64,000 nucleotides of DNA from Acanthaster planci (GCF_001949145.1 NW_019091359.1:422478-486477); one strand, 5' to 3'; positions 36,501 to 48,579 are shown, numbered from the stretch's first letter. Translations and numbers: made by a program. Notes: generated by a model not told the origin, from the letters alone.

Positions 36501-38489
36501 GTTACAGGTGAATTTGCTTGAAGTCGTACTGCACTATCGCAGTCTGGATTTCTACATGTGACAATATAAGAACTTTGGTATAAAGCTTCAAATGGTCCTG
36601 CCAACGGGGAATGAGTTCGCTCATTATTTATAAAATATTTTGCCCAAATTTTGTATGTGAAATAACCTTGACGAAACCAAATCTCGTCACCGATACTATA
36701 TAATCATGCTAAAATTCCACTTCTTACAATTGGAGCATATGTTCTTAAATACCCGTCTATCATGGCCAACATACAATCTTTCAAAAAAAAAGCAGTTTAC
36801 GTTTTGAAAAATAATGCCCAACACTTTGAACAAACCATGCGGTCTGCAAAACTGATCTTCTCAAAATATTACCCAAAGAAAAAATCACCCCCAAGCTCGT
36901 GCACTAAATGTGGAGTCTGCGTACCCTGTGATATTGACAATGGTTTGAAGGCGGAGAGAGAAAAAAGAAAAGAAACCGCAGTTATATCAGATCAGTCGAG
37001 CGACAGTAAATCTTGCCCCGCGGGCTTGAAGCGAGCGTGAACCCAGCAGGCCAACGACGAGACACCAAGGGCTTCCTTTCCACGCGAACAGCGCCGTAGA
37101 AAAGTCATAACGGCGGGGTTCGATAGGCGGAACGCTAGACCTTTATCGCCGAACGTCGAAGGGCACTCGTTGGGGTGAGACAGGCTGTTGTACGTCGCTG
37201 TCACCCGGAGAGCTGGCCACACCTGAACACGCTAAATTGTAACAGTTGCAAAATGTCTGTATACCAGGAAAAACACCGTGAATAATTGATCCTGTCACTG
37301 CGCAATGTTACCGATACATTACCAAACCGTCGATATATCATAATCTTTACAGTGTTTTGAATTTATTTTGGAAATTTATAAGAAAATAAGAGCGTTGGAA
37401 GATGTTTTATCAGCCAATTTGAAAACGGTTTTGTCGGGTCTCTTATCAAATTCTTACTGAAATCTAAAGCTGTAATTCCTTATAATAAATATTTCAAAAT
37501 CAGGAAGAGCATTTTGTGTAGGTATTTGCTGTACTCAGCTTACATGTAAAATATAATTAATAGATAGCTCCATTTGCACCTTGCTTTCCAACTTCTTAAT
37601 GTATAACGTGTTAAGACCGTGTGTATCTTGTGTAAATCAGTTCCTCCATGTTGGTAATGTTCCCTTTATTTTTAGCATCTTATGCAGACACAGTTGTGTT
37701 TCCGACCTGACAATGTTTGAATTCTGTTTATTTATTATTTGAAAAGTATGAGGCAAATTCTCCCTCAGAAAGAAAGATCCTCGATGCGCATGTATAATGT
37801 CTCGACGCGGGCAATCATCATTTTGTCTGGCCGGCCGGTGCATTGGTCGAAATATCAACTGTCTCCATTATGGACAGCTTCCCCCAATCAAACGCAGTCA
37901 GATTTCACCCAAATTCAACCAGAAAGTAGTTCCATACACATTTCCTGTAAAAAACAACTCCTCTGCCACAAATGAATCAACGTTTCAAGGGCGTGAACAC
38001 TATGGGGAAAGTCGACATTGAAACTGGAGTATTCCGGGCACGCTGACGGAAGAAGGCTAGCCAATGTTGAGCAACTGATTGAATAACGTATGCATTGCCA
38101 TCCAGCTTGCGCTAGCCTACTGCTTCTTTTTAACTAGCTGTTCGTGAGTTTGCTTTTGCTCTGCTAACACACGTCTTTTTGGAACAGTGCCTGTTATTCC
38201 TATTAGTACATATTTGAGGACGTTTTCAAATCACAGGGATTTTTTTATAAAAATATGGAACCGGAACGAACGTTGCGTTCATTTACTTCAATAAACTGTA
38301 AAATGAATAGCAATCTCAACATTTTACAATTACTTCATTCAGTTTTGTGTTCCTGTAGTAATCACACCAGCCTTGCGTTTCGAGTCTTGCAGCAAACACT
38401 GAATAATGTGAATATTGCATGCCTGATGCATGATAGAATCTATATAACATATCATTATAGTACAGTATTCACACCATGAACCTACTGTC
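36501..38489. other. No gene recognised
   Basis: AT-rich with a CpG-richer pocket at 36990-37220. The plus frame 36762-37040 contains C-x2-C-x2-C-x2-C at residues 47-56, but nothing else of a zinc-binding domain follows. No gene called. Confidence 0.45.
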
Positions 38490-38990
38490 AAGATGATGGA
38501 CGACGGTAATTAGGGTAGCTGGTACCCGCCAGCTGGTGCTCATTCTCTGTGCCTCCGGCACTCTGGTGTCGCTTTAGGGGGCTCAGATGGCCAGAGGGCC
38601 GTTGGGGGAAGACGGCAGAATAATCTGGTGAATTGGCTTGGTCGAGATCGAATGTTTCTCGTGCAATGATCTGACAAGATCTCACAATGTGTCCACTCGT
38701 CGATGGCTCATTCCCTCGAGTGCCAAACGGGCTCACAAACGGTCTGCCGCAATCTGCAGAATGCCCGTATCCGAGACTTTAACTTCGTACGAGCATTTTG
38801 CAGAGTCTGTGCTCCGCTCTGATCGATCCTTGCAAGGGCCGACAATGTAATCTTCACGGGCCGGTGACCGGCAACTATGCCTCTGGGGTCCCGGGACCGG
38901 TCGGATCGCGAGCGCGGGGCAAACCTATCTCCCTCAGGTGGCGGCCTCTCACTCTGATGGCGCCAAAAAGTTGTCGCCCGTAAACCGCTA
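38490..38990. promoter_or_regulatory. GC-rich patch
   Basis: GC/CpG-rich island with the 12-bp palindrome GGTCCCGGGACC near 38886 and CGGGCCGGTGACCGGC near 38857. Frames on both strands overlap and are unrecognised. Candidate regulatory region. Confidence 0.3.
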
Positions 38991-41639
38991 ACATGAAAAG
39001 CAATGTATCAAACCTATACGGTGACAGAAGTGGGTGTAGAATGATACCAACGGACATGCATTTCTAGGTCAGGGTTGGCTGCCTGGAGTAGGCCTATAAA
39101 GAATTCTTCCTCTCCAAACCATGCAATTTTCTAAAAAAAACACAAGTCGTTATTATTCATGCAATAAACATACCGAAGAGGTGTGTTTTGGTGGGTTTGA
39201 ATTCTCGAAGTTTACGTAAAGGGATAAAGTTTTTAAAATGAGATTTTGGGGGGCCACATACATGATAGTATCATGTCTGAAGACAAGTACTGCCAAACAG
39301 ATGAAAAGTGGACAGTTGAAGCCCAGATGCGATGTCAAGATTCCAAGACGGACGCTGATTAACCCTAACCCCCTGGGTGTATGTAAAAATCATATTGAAA
39401 TCGGAGGATTGAGGACTGTGAGGAAATGGACTGGAATGGAAAGGCATTGTACAAGCTTTTGTACATGCTTCGACTGCTCTGCGAATTAACGCCAAAATGG
39501 AACCTTTCTAAAATAAAAACAAATCAAGCAAACTAAACTCTGTTACTAGCTTGATCGATGTCTGAATTACGACCAAGTGTTTTTGAAGAGCAATTAATGC
39601 CAGTTGCACTGTCATCGAAAGCAACATGGATTTAAGTAAATTTTAAGATAAACGACCTTAAACATGACCTTCCTCGAAACTTGTATAATCAGAAGTCATG
39701 CCTAAAATGTCTAGAAATCGGGGGGAATGCTCTGTTTTGGGGTTTGTAATGTCTTCTATGTTAAGTGTGGCCACCCCAAATATAAAACTGTCTGGTTTTG
39801 TCATCATGCAGAAGAAGCGAAAAGGAAAAATTGAGATGTCCTTAGAATGGCCGTCCACGTTTGGGTGAAAATGCAGGCATCACCAGTTCACAGTCGGGCG
39901 CGAGAAATCTGTATGAACGGCGCGGTAATGTTTTCAACACGTGACGCCGCGTTAGGTGACGGAGAAAACGACAGGCCTAATTCTCCCCCCCCCAAAAAAA
40001 AAACAAAACCAAAAACACCAGGTGACGGTCGCTCGTAACAATATCCTTGCTGGTAGCAGCCACTTTTTTTTCATTTGTTGGGGGGGGGGAATGGCCAAAG
40101 ATCGCAACGCAACTAGCAAAAAATGACTTTTCCCTCCCTTTCCGGCACGCGACATCATCCGTCATTTATATTGCTTTTCCAGACAGACCGGAGAGGATAA
40201 AACGAACGATGCTTCAAACAAGGATGGCATCGTGTGAGTAAATCATGAACATTGGGCTAGGATGTGCAGTGTGAGTGTTCCACAAGTTCTTACTTCTTTT
40301 GATATCACCTGTTCAATACAGACGGTCTCGCGGACGTCCAGTGGCAGAAAATGACTGTGACTCTTCGTGGGGATGTAGGCCCTACCCGCAGAAATTTCTT
40401 GCAGGATGGCTGCTTTGGCTGATGTATTCATGCAAAGCAAGCTCATTAATGTGTGACTTAATTGATCAGACCCTATTCCCATTATGCAACGGCCATCAGG
40501 CCTACTTTCCTGAAAAAGGGGAAAGGGTGTGTGAACTCTCAGAGCAAGTCATGCATATCATTGCGACTTGTATCACGCTGCCCATAGACTAGGTTTGGAA
40601 TTGGGTTGATATACTATTCTATTGTTATCACACAGCTGCATTTTAAGAATTTGTGAAATGCATAACATTTTCGTGCACATGGCTCGATCTCATATTGTTT
40701 CCGTAAAAATCAGTTCACCATACCGACCATTTCGTGACAAAGATTCCCACTGAAAGCTGATATTAAACACGAAGAATCTAGTCAAAAAGATTCTTCTGAA
40801 CATTATTTCAGAGTCAAGAATAAACAAGCATTTCTGGAGTTCTAGTTCTTTGCCATGGCAGGTGTGTTTATACAACATCCCAAGGAAGAGAGACGCAGGC
40901 TACGCCTAATGCGTCGTTGAGGCCGGTTAGTGTTGTTCCAGAATCGATCCCGTTCGATCCGAGTTTCCCCTTCCACTCGCATCCCATGGATTTTTGTGCT
41001 GGTACCCGCTTTTGATTAAGTTACACGGCACGTCAATTTGCTCGTGTATCGCATACAAGAACAATTTGGTTGGAATCGATGGGGGGAGAGCGGTCCATCC
41101 AACAGCAGGCCGACCAGGGAGAGCGAAGCAGAGAACCGTTGCATGACAAGGCCAGACCTTCTCACCAGGTCTGTGCTCATAGATTGTCAGCCTTTCTTTA
41201 ATAACTTCATTAATGATTGTTTTTACAAATGTTGTCTCCGTTTTGAATCCTGACATAGTTTTATTTTAAATCTTTATGCAAAAGATGTTTGAAAATGGAA
41301 ATAACAGACACATTTGAATATCTTCCGTCAGATGCTTTTGGAATGTCTTGATAAGAACATTTAATGGCGACAAACATCGCTGTATGTCTATCAGGAAGGC
41401 TTTTGGGGTTAATACTCTGTTTTCTCAGACAACTAGTAACAGTGAATGAGGATTTCATTATCTTTTCTCGGAGATTAACACCATCGATGAGGGCAATTTA
41501 TGACCTGCTTTCGATTTTTGGCGCCGGGATATTTTTTTACTTGAATTAATCTCGTTCTATCTAGGCAATCACTCAAAATTCCAGACCTTTTGTGCTCTGT
41601 ATATACGGCCGTTGGTTAGGCCTAAAATAGACAAAAAAA
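38991..41639. other. No gene recognised; C/G-run foldback
   Basis: Mostly AT-rich. GGCCTAATTCTC plus nine C (39974-39993) is inverted as ten G plus AATGGCC (40080-40096), forming a hairpin with about 85 bases of loop that includes A- and T-runs. A 17-bp palindrome, ACATGATAGTATCATGT, lies near 39262. Frames at 40275-40592 (plus) and 40927-41256 (minus) are unrecognised. Confidence 0.45.
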
Positions 41640-42040
41640 AAACTGCGCGAAGAAGCGAAGGGCACGCAATGCGCGTCCGATTGGCCGTGTTTTCCCCCGT
41701 CAAAAATAATAACGGCCAACAGGACGGAGAAGACCGATGGCAGAGATACCCAAGGCCAGAACAACAGATTTCTGACGCCGACGAACACGCGGGACTTGTG
41801 ATAATTTGTATGGCAGCGAAGAGCGACGAGCAAACAACTGAGTTTTAACCCCCCCCCCCGGCCGGTCGGCCAACAGTCCTCTGTCGTCTCACTTCCAGTA
41901 AGTCATGGCGTGATGTTGGGGATTCGGCACCAGGCCCGGCACAAGGCCGCGTCCACCACGGGGCTTGTGACGCGCCGCCCCCGCCGCCGCCCGGTTGGTG
42001 TTCGGTACCGTCACCCGTGGGGGGAAACTTTTTACATCAT
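41640..42040. promoter_or_regulatory. GC-rich patch with CCG triplets
   Basis: Contains C10 followed by GGCCGGTCGGCC near 41850-41870, and a run of CCG triplets (GCCGCCCCCGCCGCCGCCC near 41975). Strong GC skew, able to form G4 on the minus strand. Candidate regulatory by composition. An imperfect X-box-like GTGTCATGGTAACC lies just downstream near 42123. Confidence 0.35.
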
Positions 42041-42364
42041 TTCTGTTTAGGGAGACATGAGCTTAGATGGGAGAAATGTTAGAATGTTTCTAAAGCTGTG
42101 CTTTTTGTCTTCCTGTGTGCTGGTGTCATGGTAACCTTGGGTCCGAGCTTTCTCTAGTCCGAGTTCAAAGAGAAGAGCCCGCCCACTGCTGAGAGCATCA
42201 TGGGTCTGTCAGTGTACAAAAAACTCGAGAGTTATGATCTGGGTTTTGATAAAAACAAATCCCAAACAAACAAGAAACATTTAGAGTGTCATTTTAAATT
42301 GGAACAACCTGAACTCACACACTATGCACCCCAAACACAGTAAACAACAGTTAGTGGCTCAAAA

Positions 42365-42574
42365 TGACTAATATGGGTAAGTCGGGTCTTATTAAATCAA
42401 GATAGGGCTAATATTTAGTCAACAGTGACTGACTTTGGTCAAATTTGACTAATAGTTGACCTATCTTTGTATCTAATATTAGTCATTGGCCGGCCTGACG
42501 AATTTAAATTGGTCATTTTAGACATAGAGCTGGACTGACTTAGTCAAAATGACTAATTTTGTCTAAAGTGAACC
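42365..42574. repeat. Nested TGACTAA/TTAGTCA palindrome array
   Basis: TGACTAA occurs at 42365, 42446 and 42550, and its complement TTAGTCA at 42415, 42479 and 42540. The last pair forms the perfect palindrome TTAGTCAAAATGACTAA (42540-42556), itself nested in an outer inverted repeat (42511-42524 against 42560-42574, one gap and one or two changes). The heptamers are one base from AP-1 sites. I read this as a decayed foldback element, but dense AP-1/bZIP-like sites could also have regulatory effect. Confidence 0.6.
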
Positions 42575-42579
42575 AAACC

Positions 42580-42649
42580 AAGGTCGCATCCAGAACCGAA
42601 TTTTCGCGGGTACTTTTTTTTCGGGGCCAAGTATTTTTAATGCGACCTT
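42580..42649. repeat. 70-bp mini-element with 10-bp perfect terminal inverted repeats
   Basis: AAGGTCGCAT (42580-42589) is exactly inverted as ATGCGACCTT (42640-42649). The interior (CCAGAACCGAATTTTCGCGG onward) is clearly similar to 61296-61350, where CCCAGAACCGAATATTTGGG is followed by the same T-rich, CGGG-containing pattern. This indicates a small repeat family with at least two members here. Confidence 0.55.
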
Positions 42650-44129
42650 TATGACCTCTCTAAGAGATAAGGCTAAGTGTTGGTAGCTTTTATTCGCTTG
42701 GAGAATAGGAAGTGAAAAATCGTCCTTCTCTCAGACTTTTAAAAAAAACGAAAAACGTTGCCTCTTTTTCGGTACTATGACTTTAGTCCCCCCCCCATTC
42801 ACTGCTTGATGAACAAAATCAAACTGAACCGACCCAAAGCATGTTTCCCACGAATAGAAATTTGCCAGTTCGTTTTAGAAAATCCGCTAAGCCATTCTCC
42901 AAAGCAAAAAAAATGTCCTGACAATACTAGATCGCTTAAAGGCGTATCTGATCGCATCTTCCTCAGAAAGAAAAACAATACTTTGAAGGACACGACTGGT
43001 CAAAGCCGAATGAATGGCTTGGATCCACAAGCAAACTTCAATGGAAACACTCTAGCAATTTCCGCCGAACCTCCATGATATTGTCAAAGATGATTTTTCG
43101 CGTCCACTGGGGAATTTTCCCGTATTTGCCCCCACCTTTTGTACTGGTAAAGCGTCGCATTAGGCACGCTTTTCAGCTGTGCATTTCAGCCATGGTTCAA
43201 GCCACAATCAGGGAAATTGTCTGAGAATATTAATCGGGGGAGAGCATCCGGAAGATGGAGAGTTACAGGCCGTGGTCAGTGATGTGGTTGTCAGGCTTTG
43301 TTCATTGGAAGTGTCTTGTATTGTGTTCTCCGCGTTTCAATATTACGATATTTCACTGTTCTCTTTCCATGCAAAGCTTCCTGCCGATTAGTTTAGCTAC
43401 AGTTTCCTATTTGTGCCCTCCAAAATTTATGCCAAATCACCTCATAAACTGAACCCCCCAGATTTATGATAATGAGTTTAAAATGTCTGAGTTCTGGTCT
43501 AGGCGTGCTGTATAACATGTGAGGTTTCGCACACAGAGACAGTTCTTAAGACATGTAAGGAGCAAAGCGTTTTGCACCCCTCCTTTTTTTTCAAAATCTG
43601 CGTCGTACGGTTTCATGCAATCAGACTTCTCGCCGCGGTTAATGTGAGGCTTTTACATCAAAATGCTATCTATTTGATATTGATTCAAATCACGGTCGGT
43701 TGAAGAAAGGCTATTCGAGGCGTTAAAGTTGGATGAATTTCAGGTATATTTCACTGCCAACTGCTATGATGTATTGCCGACACGCTGTGACCGAAGACTT
43801 AAGGGTTGCTCGCCACGGTTTCATAATTTTCTCTTATTGGTTTCCCACTATCTGAGTTGACACTCGCAGGACTGGTTCCGATTATAAACAACATTTTCGG
43901 GGTCTGTGGAATTGTTTTCAAAAGTCATTGAATTCAGCCTAACGTATCCAGTCAGATAAACGTCGTTAAGTTTTGAAGAAATTAATCACAATTTATTGTG
44001 AGCCTTATGCGGGCCAACATGGAAGACAACTCTTCTACGGCGGTATTATTGATCTGAGTTTCAAGAGGGAGAATTCGAGTAGAATCCTTAACCGATGCTC
44101 AACCTCTGAAGGCTAGCTGAAGCATAACA
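42650..44129. other. No gene recognised
   Basis: AT-rich with C- and T-runs (42788, 43580). Frames 42758-43078 and 43179-43391 (plus) are unrecognised. No repeat structure identified. Confidence 0.5.
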
Positions 44130-44560
44130 CGCCTACGCCTTCCATAAAACATGACACGCGCAACCATCAGCAAGTATCGTTTGCTCATTACTGCGGGGAC
44201 AATTAACAAATCCTGTACCAAGACAGAGTTGGTCTCCATCCCTTCTACATTTTGCTTGCCTCATTAAGCAGGAAACCTGGCAGTGGGCGAGACAGATAAA
44301 TGGAAAATGTAGATGTTTATCAAATAAGGACAAGCGAGTGTCAAGGTGAGGCAGCGAAGGGGCTGCGGGCGGGCATATTAGCCACAGATGCTGGCTAGTG
44401 CTGAGCAAGTCACGTCCAGCCAGCGGGGCTTCACTTGGCGCAGCGGAGGCGCCTGGTGATATGGACCGTACGCTGGCAGACAGTTCCCCGGGGTGCACCA
44501 GTGGCACGGCCATGGGTCCATCGTCCGCGTGCAACCAACTTAGCCAAGGTCACGGCCAAG
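44130..44560. promoter_or_regulatory. GC-rich patch
   Basis: Moderately to strongly GC-rich segment including AGACAGATAAATGG (GATA-type core) near 44290 and CAGCGGAGGCGCCTGG near 44439. A 133-codon minus frame (44133-44534) is open, but its Pro/Ser/Ala-rich translation is unlike any known family. Its look is that of a conserved non-coding element, which cannot be tested here. Confidence 0.3.
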
Positions 44561-45120
44561 TACGAAATAGTTAGTTTACTTTTTCAAAACCATGCCTCCT
44601 TATGGAGGGATTTCAAATAGCGATGATCAGATGAATAAACGTAAAATAACTTACGCATTGATTATTAACATCAATATTGATGCTTGTTCATTGTTTTTTC
44701 AGCTTGAAATAACGCACAATTCCATTGGCTCCAGCCACAACCACAGATTCAAGCGTAATTTCAAGCCTCAATTCAGACAGGGCCTTACATCTGCTTCAGA
44801 ACGTTGCTGCTGTTATTTACATTTTGTGGTTTTTATCTAAGACTGGTAAACATAAACGCAAAGAGCGCATTGTTCCTTGATTGGTGCGGAAAACTCCAGA
44901 TTGTGTGATTAAAGAGAGATCGAAAGGAGCTGTCTCCGGGAACTATTATGGGCATCTTGAATAGTGAAAGGTACACTTTAATCGAATCTAAACAGAAAAA
45001 GCAAAAGTACTTCATGCGTATTCCTAAGGCTGGGTGATTTGCACACGATACCGGTACGTCCATTGTTAAGTTCACTTCACGCAACCCCTTAAAAACAGCA
45101 TTTTGGGTACATGCGTTTTC

Positions 45121-45167
45121 CCATATTAATGTGGGAAATTTCCGATGAGCTAAAAGCAAAATAAACA
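45121..45167 (+). repeat. 47-bp exact inverted duplicate, left copy
   Basis: Begins CCATATTAATGTGGG and ends AAAATAAACA. It is identical over 47 bases to the reverse complement of 48580-48626, and similarity stops abruptly on both sides. It contains GGGAAATTTCC (45133-45143), a perfect palindromic NF-kappaB-type site overlapping a GTGGGAA Su(H)-type core. Exact identity in non-coding DNA implies a recent duplication or strong constraint. Confidence 0.9.
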
Positions 45168-45346
45168 AAAGAAAGATCATCAAGCATGAAGTTGATGAGT
45201 CTTTTGTATACGGAGAAACTGCTCTTGTCAAAAAGACTGGGTACCTGTATATTCAAGCTGAAAATATCCATTTACTTCCATTTAAATAGTTAGCAAAGCT
45301 GTGGGGTCTCACTCAGTGCATCCTGTTTCAATGAAATCATTTCACA

Positions 45347-45430
45347 CTGCTTTCTCCCTCTCAGGTAAGCGAATTATTCGAGGCACGAAACGTGTTAGGC
45401 TCACAGCGGGGCTCGGCCGCGCGATCCACG
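45347..45430 (+). other. Candidate recursive splice site or cassette exon
   Basis: CTGCTTTCTCCCTCTCAG (45347-45364) is a strong polypyrimidine-AG acceptor followed immediately by GTAAGC, which is itself a good donor. That is the layout of a ratcheting (zero-length exon) site. Alternatively, a 66-base exon 45365-45430, open in two frames (frame 1 starts VSELFEARNV), ends at donor GTGCGT. No flanking exons are recognised, so this stays a motif-level call. Confidence 0.25.
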
Positions 45431-47192
45431 GTGCGTAAAGTTACCGCCTGCCCGCTACTATAGCCTCCCTTCAATCTCGCAAATTAAACAGATGATATTT
45501 CTCAGTGGGAAAGCGAACAGTGGCAACATGCAACAACGATTCTGCCAAGTGGAGCTAGCTGTTAGGTGACCCTGGAGGGATCCGTACAGTGCACCATCCT
45601 GTCTGCCTTATCGGTCTTTTGTCAAAACGTGAAATGATTTGGGAACCTGTTTTATCCCAAGATATACAAATGACCTTGGAAATCTGAGGTTAAAAGTTTA
45701 AATTTGGATAAGACAAGCACTGGAAAATGCATCTATGGTGGCCTTTAGTGGACAAAAATGCTTAGGATGTATTTTACGAAATTGGGTGATCCAAACTGCG
45801 GAAGTACTGTGATCATGGTAGTTCTAAACAGACGAAGAATCAAGTTCGACAAATTTATCTTTGTCAGTCCCGTCTGAATCCAGGATGAATTTTAAAAACA
45901 GCAGCAAGCGCAGCTTCAGTTGATTTCCCACATCAATAACAGGTTAAAACTTTGTGTTAGATTTTAGAAAAAAATGAACTTCTTGAACTGAAGCTCAAGA
46001 AAGCTACATCTTCCTTTTCCTGGGCACTCATCAGTCAATCTGTCTCCGGATTCGTCCTGAACCCGAACATGTCTTACCGTTTATATTATTCTTCCGGCCC
46101 AAACTCTAATCTACTGCAGGAACCAGTCTTGTCCCCCCTCTTGTTGCCCGTTAAATCCATTGTTCACTAATTCAAGGCCTGGAGAAGCTCTCAACATGCG
46201 AATGAACATCAATATCAAGCTTGCCAAGACTTAAAAGGCTGTGATCACAGCGCCTTGCCCCTTTACTGAGCAAACAGTTGCGCCAGTTAACAGCCTACTA
46301 ACAAGATTGTCTGGCAGCCCAATTGTGATAATGAAGTCTGGTAACGTGCCTGACTACGCTGATCTTGACCTTGAACGTTTTGTTCTGCACGATTTTAGAA
46401 AATCAAAGAGCGAAAATAGGCAAAGGCTTCCTTTATCCGTCGCAAATCTCAATTTGAACCACCGTGGCGTGAATTATTCCGTTTTGTACGGGGCTTCCTT
46501 TCTTGCACTCAAGTCAATAATGTTACGTTACTCATACTTGGCTGGAGCTCCGAATGGCGTCCCAGCAGGATGACTCGAACGTATGTGTGTGCCTCCTGGG
46601 TTGCCTCCTGGGATAGTCCAGCGAGACGAATCTGCCCGTCCAGTCGCCCCTTGCTCATCCAACTCTCCCAGACCCCCTACTGTGGTCCGATCGGGCACTA
46701 CCGCGGTAAGGGAGAATCATCCTAATCCAATCAGGAGTATTTATAATTTACTAAGTACTTCTTATCAATTACAAGAAATTCGGATTGCTCGACTGACCTT
46801 TTACATGGCGAGGTATAGTACATGTACATCACAGTCGTGAAACATGGTGTTGCTCTCGGTCGCTTAACTTTTGCTACACGATATGCAACACATGCATTGT
46901 TACTCTGAATAGACTTGTGGGAGTCTTTTTACCTTTCTTGGGGCATGGTTTAGTCAGTACAGTCGCACAATTCACTGTGATTGCTACCAAGCATGGAATT
47001 TCTTCGTTTCTTTCATCAGTCTTTGACAGTCAGTTGATTCCGCACCTGCCGTGGCTCCGCTGCATGAAAGTTGTAGAGGAGATTTTAAAGCTCAGAAAAA
47101 CAATTTCCGCCCATTCTGATCAATTTAGAGATTCGTTCAGATCTATATAGGTTACCACTCAAGGTGACATTTTTATAGCGTCTAGACGCAGG

Positions 47193-47407
47193 CCATACGA
47201 CTGTCAGAGCTGTTTATAGAGAGAGTTCCGGCATAAGTGTCTCTCAACTGTTCGAACCAAAATGGTGGATTTGCGTTAGTGCACATAGCAATTAGCACAC
47301 AATAGCTGCATGCTGTACTGCACAGATAACGAACAGCCGTTTTGGTTCCAAAGAGTTTGAAGTTAGCGCTACTCTCTCTGTTAGGGCACTCTTTTTATAT
47401 TCTATGG
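47193..47407. mobile_element. Palindromic MITE-like element
   Basis: Left and right halves are inverted copies over about 75 bases each. GAACCAAAATGG (47254-47265) pairs with CCGTTTTGGTTC (47337-47348). GAGAGAGT (near 47219) pairs with ACTCTCTC (47371). CCATA (47193) pairs with TATGG (47403-47407). Differences include indels, so the element is old. It has no coding capacity, and the target duplication is not evident. Confidence 0.6.
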
Positions 47408-48098
47408 TTCTCATTTCCGACTGACCTTATTTTGGGCTCCCGATCACGGAAAAAAATACCTAACCCCCCCCCAAAATGAAGGGAAAAAAATTGGCCAGCA
47501 TGACCTTTGAAAACAAAAGCCCTGAAAACTTACGGTTTCGCAAACGACCAACAGCGACGGTCGGCGTTCGAGTGAACATTCGGTATACCACACCTTTCCG
47601 TGGCCCGCTGAGGTTCCTGCATAGCCCTACACCAGCAACATGGAGTTATTTTTTTTAAGGATTTTTTTTTTCGACCGACCGATCTTATCTCAAGTACTAA
47701 AAGAAGCGAGAACTATAGACTTTAATAAGGGCGCCCTTACTCACTCGGGCTGCCGACTGTCCAAACTGACTGCCACCAAGCGTCAGCATTCTACCACCTT
47801 GTGTAACCCCACTGCAGGCCACGGCCAAATTACATGTCTCCTAGGTCCTCGGTACCAGTGCTCTGTGAGCCCTCGTAACATGGCTCCAGCATTAAATTTC
47901 ATGGCGCTGGTATTAAGCACTTGAGCCTCGCATTTCCTGATGATGCCATACCTTTATTAATAACCTATATATCTGTACAGATGACTAGTTGGAAGCTTTA
48001 CTACAGTCACCAATTCAAAGAGAACAGAGCAAGGTATTTACGTTTTGACTCCCGAATTGTTTGTGTTCAAGCCATCCCTATATCTCTCCGTCCAGACC

Positions 48099-48219
48099 AT
48101 TCTCCATCTTTTCCCCACCCTCCCCTTAATCCTCTTCTTCCCTCTCCAGGTATCCCTGACCTTACCCCCTTCCACTTCTTCTCCCCATTCTCCCTTCCCT
48201 TCCTCACTTTCCCCTCCTG
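48099..48219 (+). repeat. Polypyrimidine tract
   Basis: About 120 bases almost entirely C and T with few interruptions (for example CCTCTTCTTCCCTCTCCAG near 48131). Able in principle to form triplex or H-DNA. It includes an acceptor-like CCAG/GTATCC junction at about 48149. A 171-codon frame (48045-48560), the longest in the window, runs through it because pyrimidine repeats lack stop codons. That frame is not evidence of a gene. Confidence 0.7.
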
Positions 48220-48579
48220 TTGTAGGGTTGAATTACAGTTTGATTCTTAATTCAGTGTTTAGCAAACCATACTGTGAAATATCTTGTTATTATTTTGTAC
48301 TGGTCATTCTGCCGAGGCCAGCGAATACTACAATAAACAAACCATCTGCAATAGTGAAAGTGTGCAAGGACATTATGAAGGGCGATGCAATTATTACTTC
48401 TCCGACACCTTGCATTTCGATGCATCACTCAGCAAAAGAACGACATGGGATTTCCCGATTGGACAGGTCATCCGTCGGCAGACATGTTGTGGTCAAAGAG
48501 GATAGTCTCTCTGTACCGTGGTGGACTGGAACAAATCTAATTTCGCGAGGAAAAGGGTGAGTCGAGTGTCCCGTCACTG

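Larger units (their letters stand above)
45168..48579. other. 3.4-kb segment flanked by the 47-bp inverted duplicates
   Basis: No gene recognised. Contents: an AG/GTAAGC junction at 45364/45365, a CpG pocket at 45390-45460, a GC-richer patch at 46540-46720, the palindromic MITE at 47193-47407, T-runs near 47650 and a polypyrimidine tract at 48099-48219. If the flanking repeats mark an inversion, this is the inverted segment. If they are terminal repeats, it is a non-coding element interior without transposase. Confidence 0.5.

Noticed and set aside
36900-36929. C-x2-C-x2-C-x2-C with CGVCVPC, matching the first knuckle of CXXC-type zinc fingers
   Set aside because: Only seven residues match. 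The remaining cysteines, the linker and the basic segment of a CXXC domain are absent, and no splice donor in the right place could supply them. A match this short is expected by chance when many frames are scanned.
44133-44534. 133-codon minus-strand frame
   Set aside because: Pro/Ser/Ala-rich translation from a GC-rich patch, no known domain, no splice context.
48045-48560. Longest open frame in the window (171 codons, plus strand)
   Set aside because: It is kept open by a polypyrimidine tract, and its translation is low-complexity Ser/Pro/Leu followed by sequence unlike any family. An overlapping frame at 48284-48505 looks equally plausible, so neither is supported.
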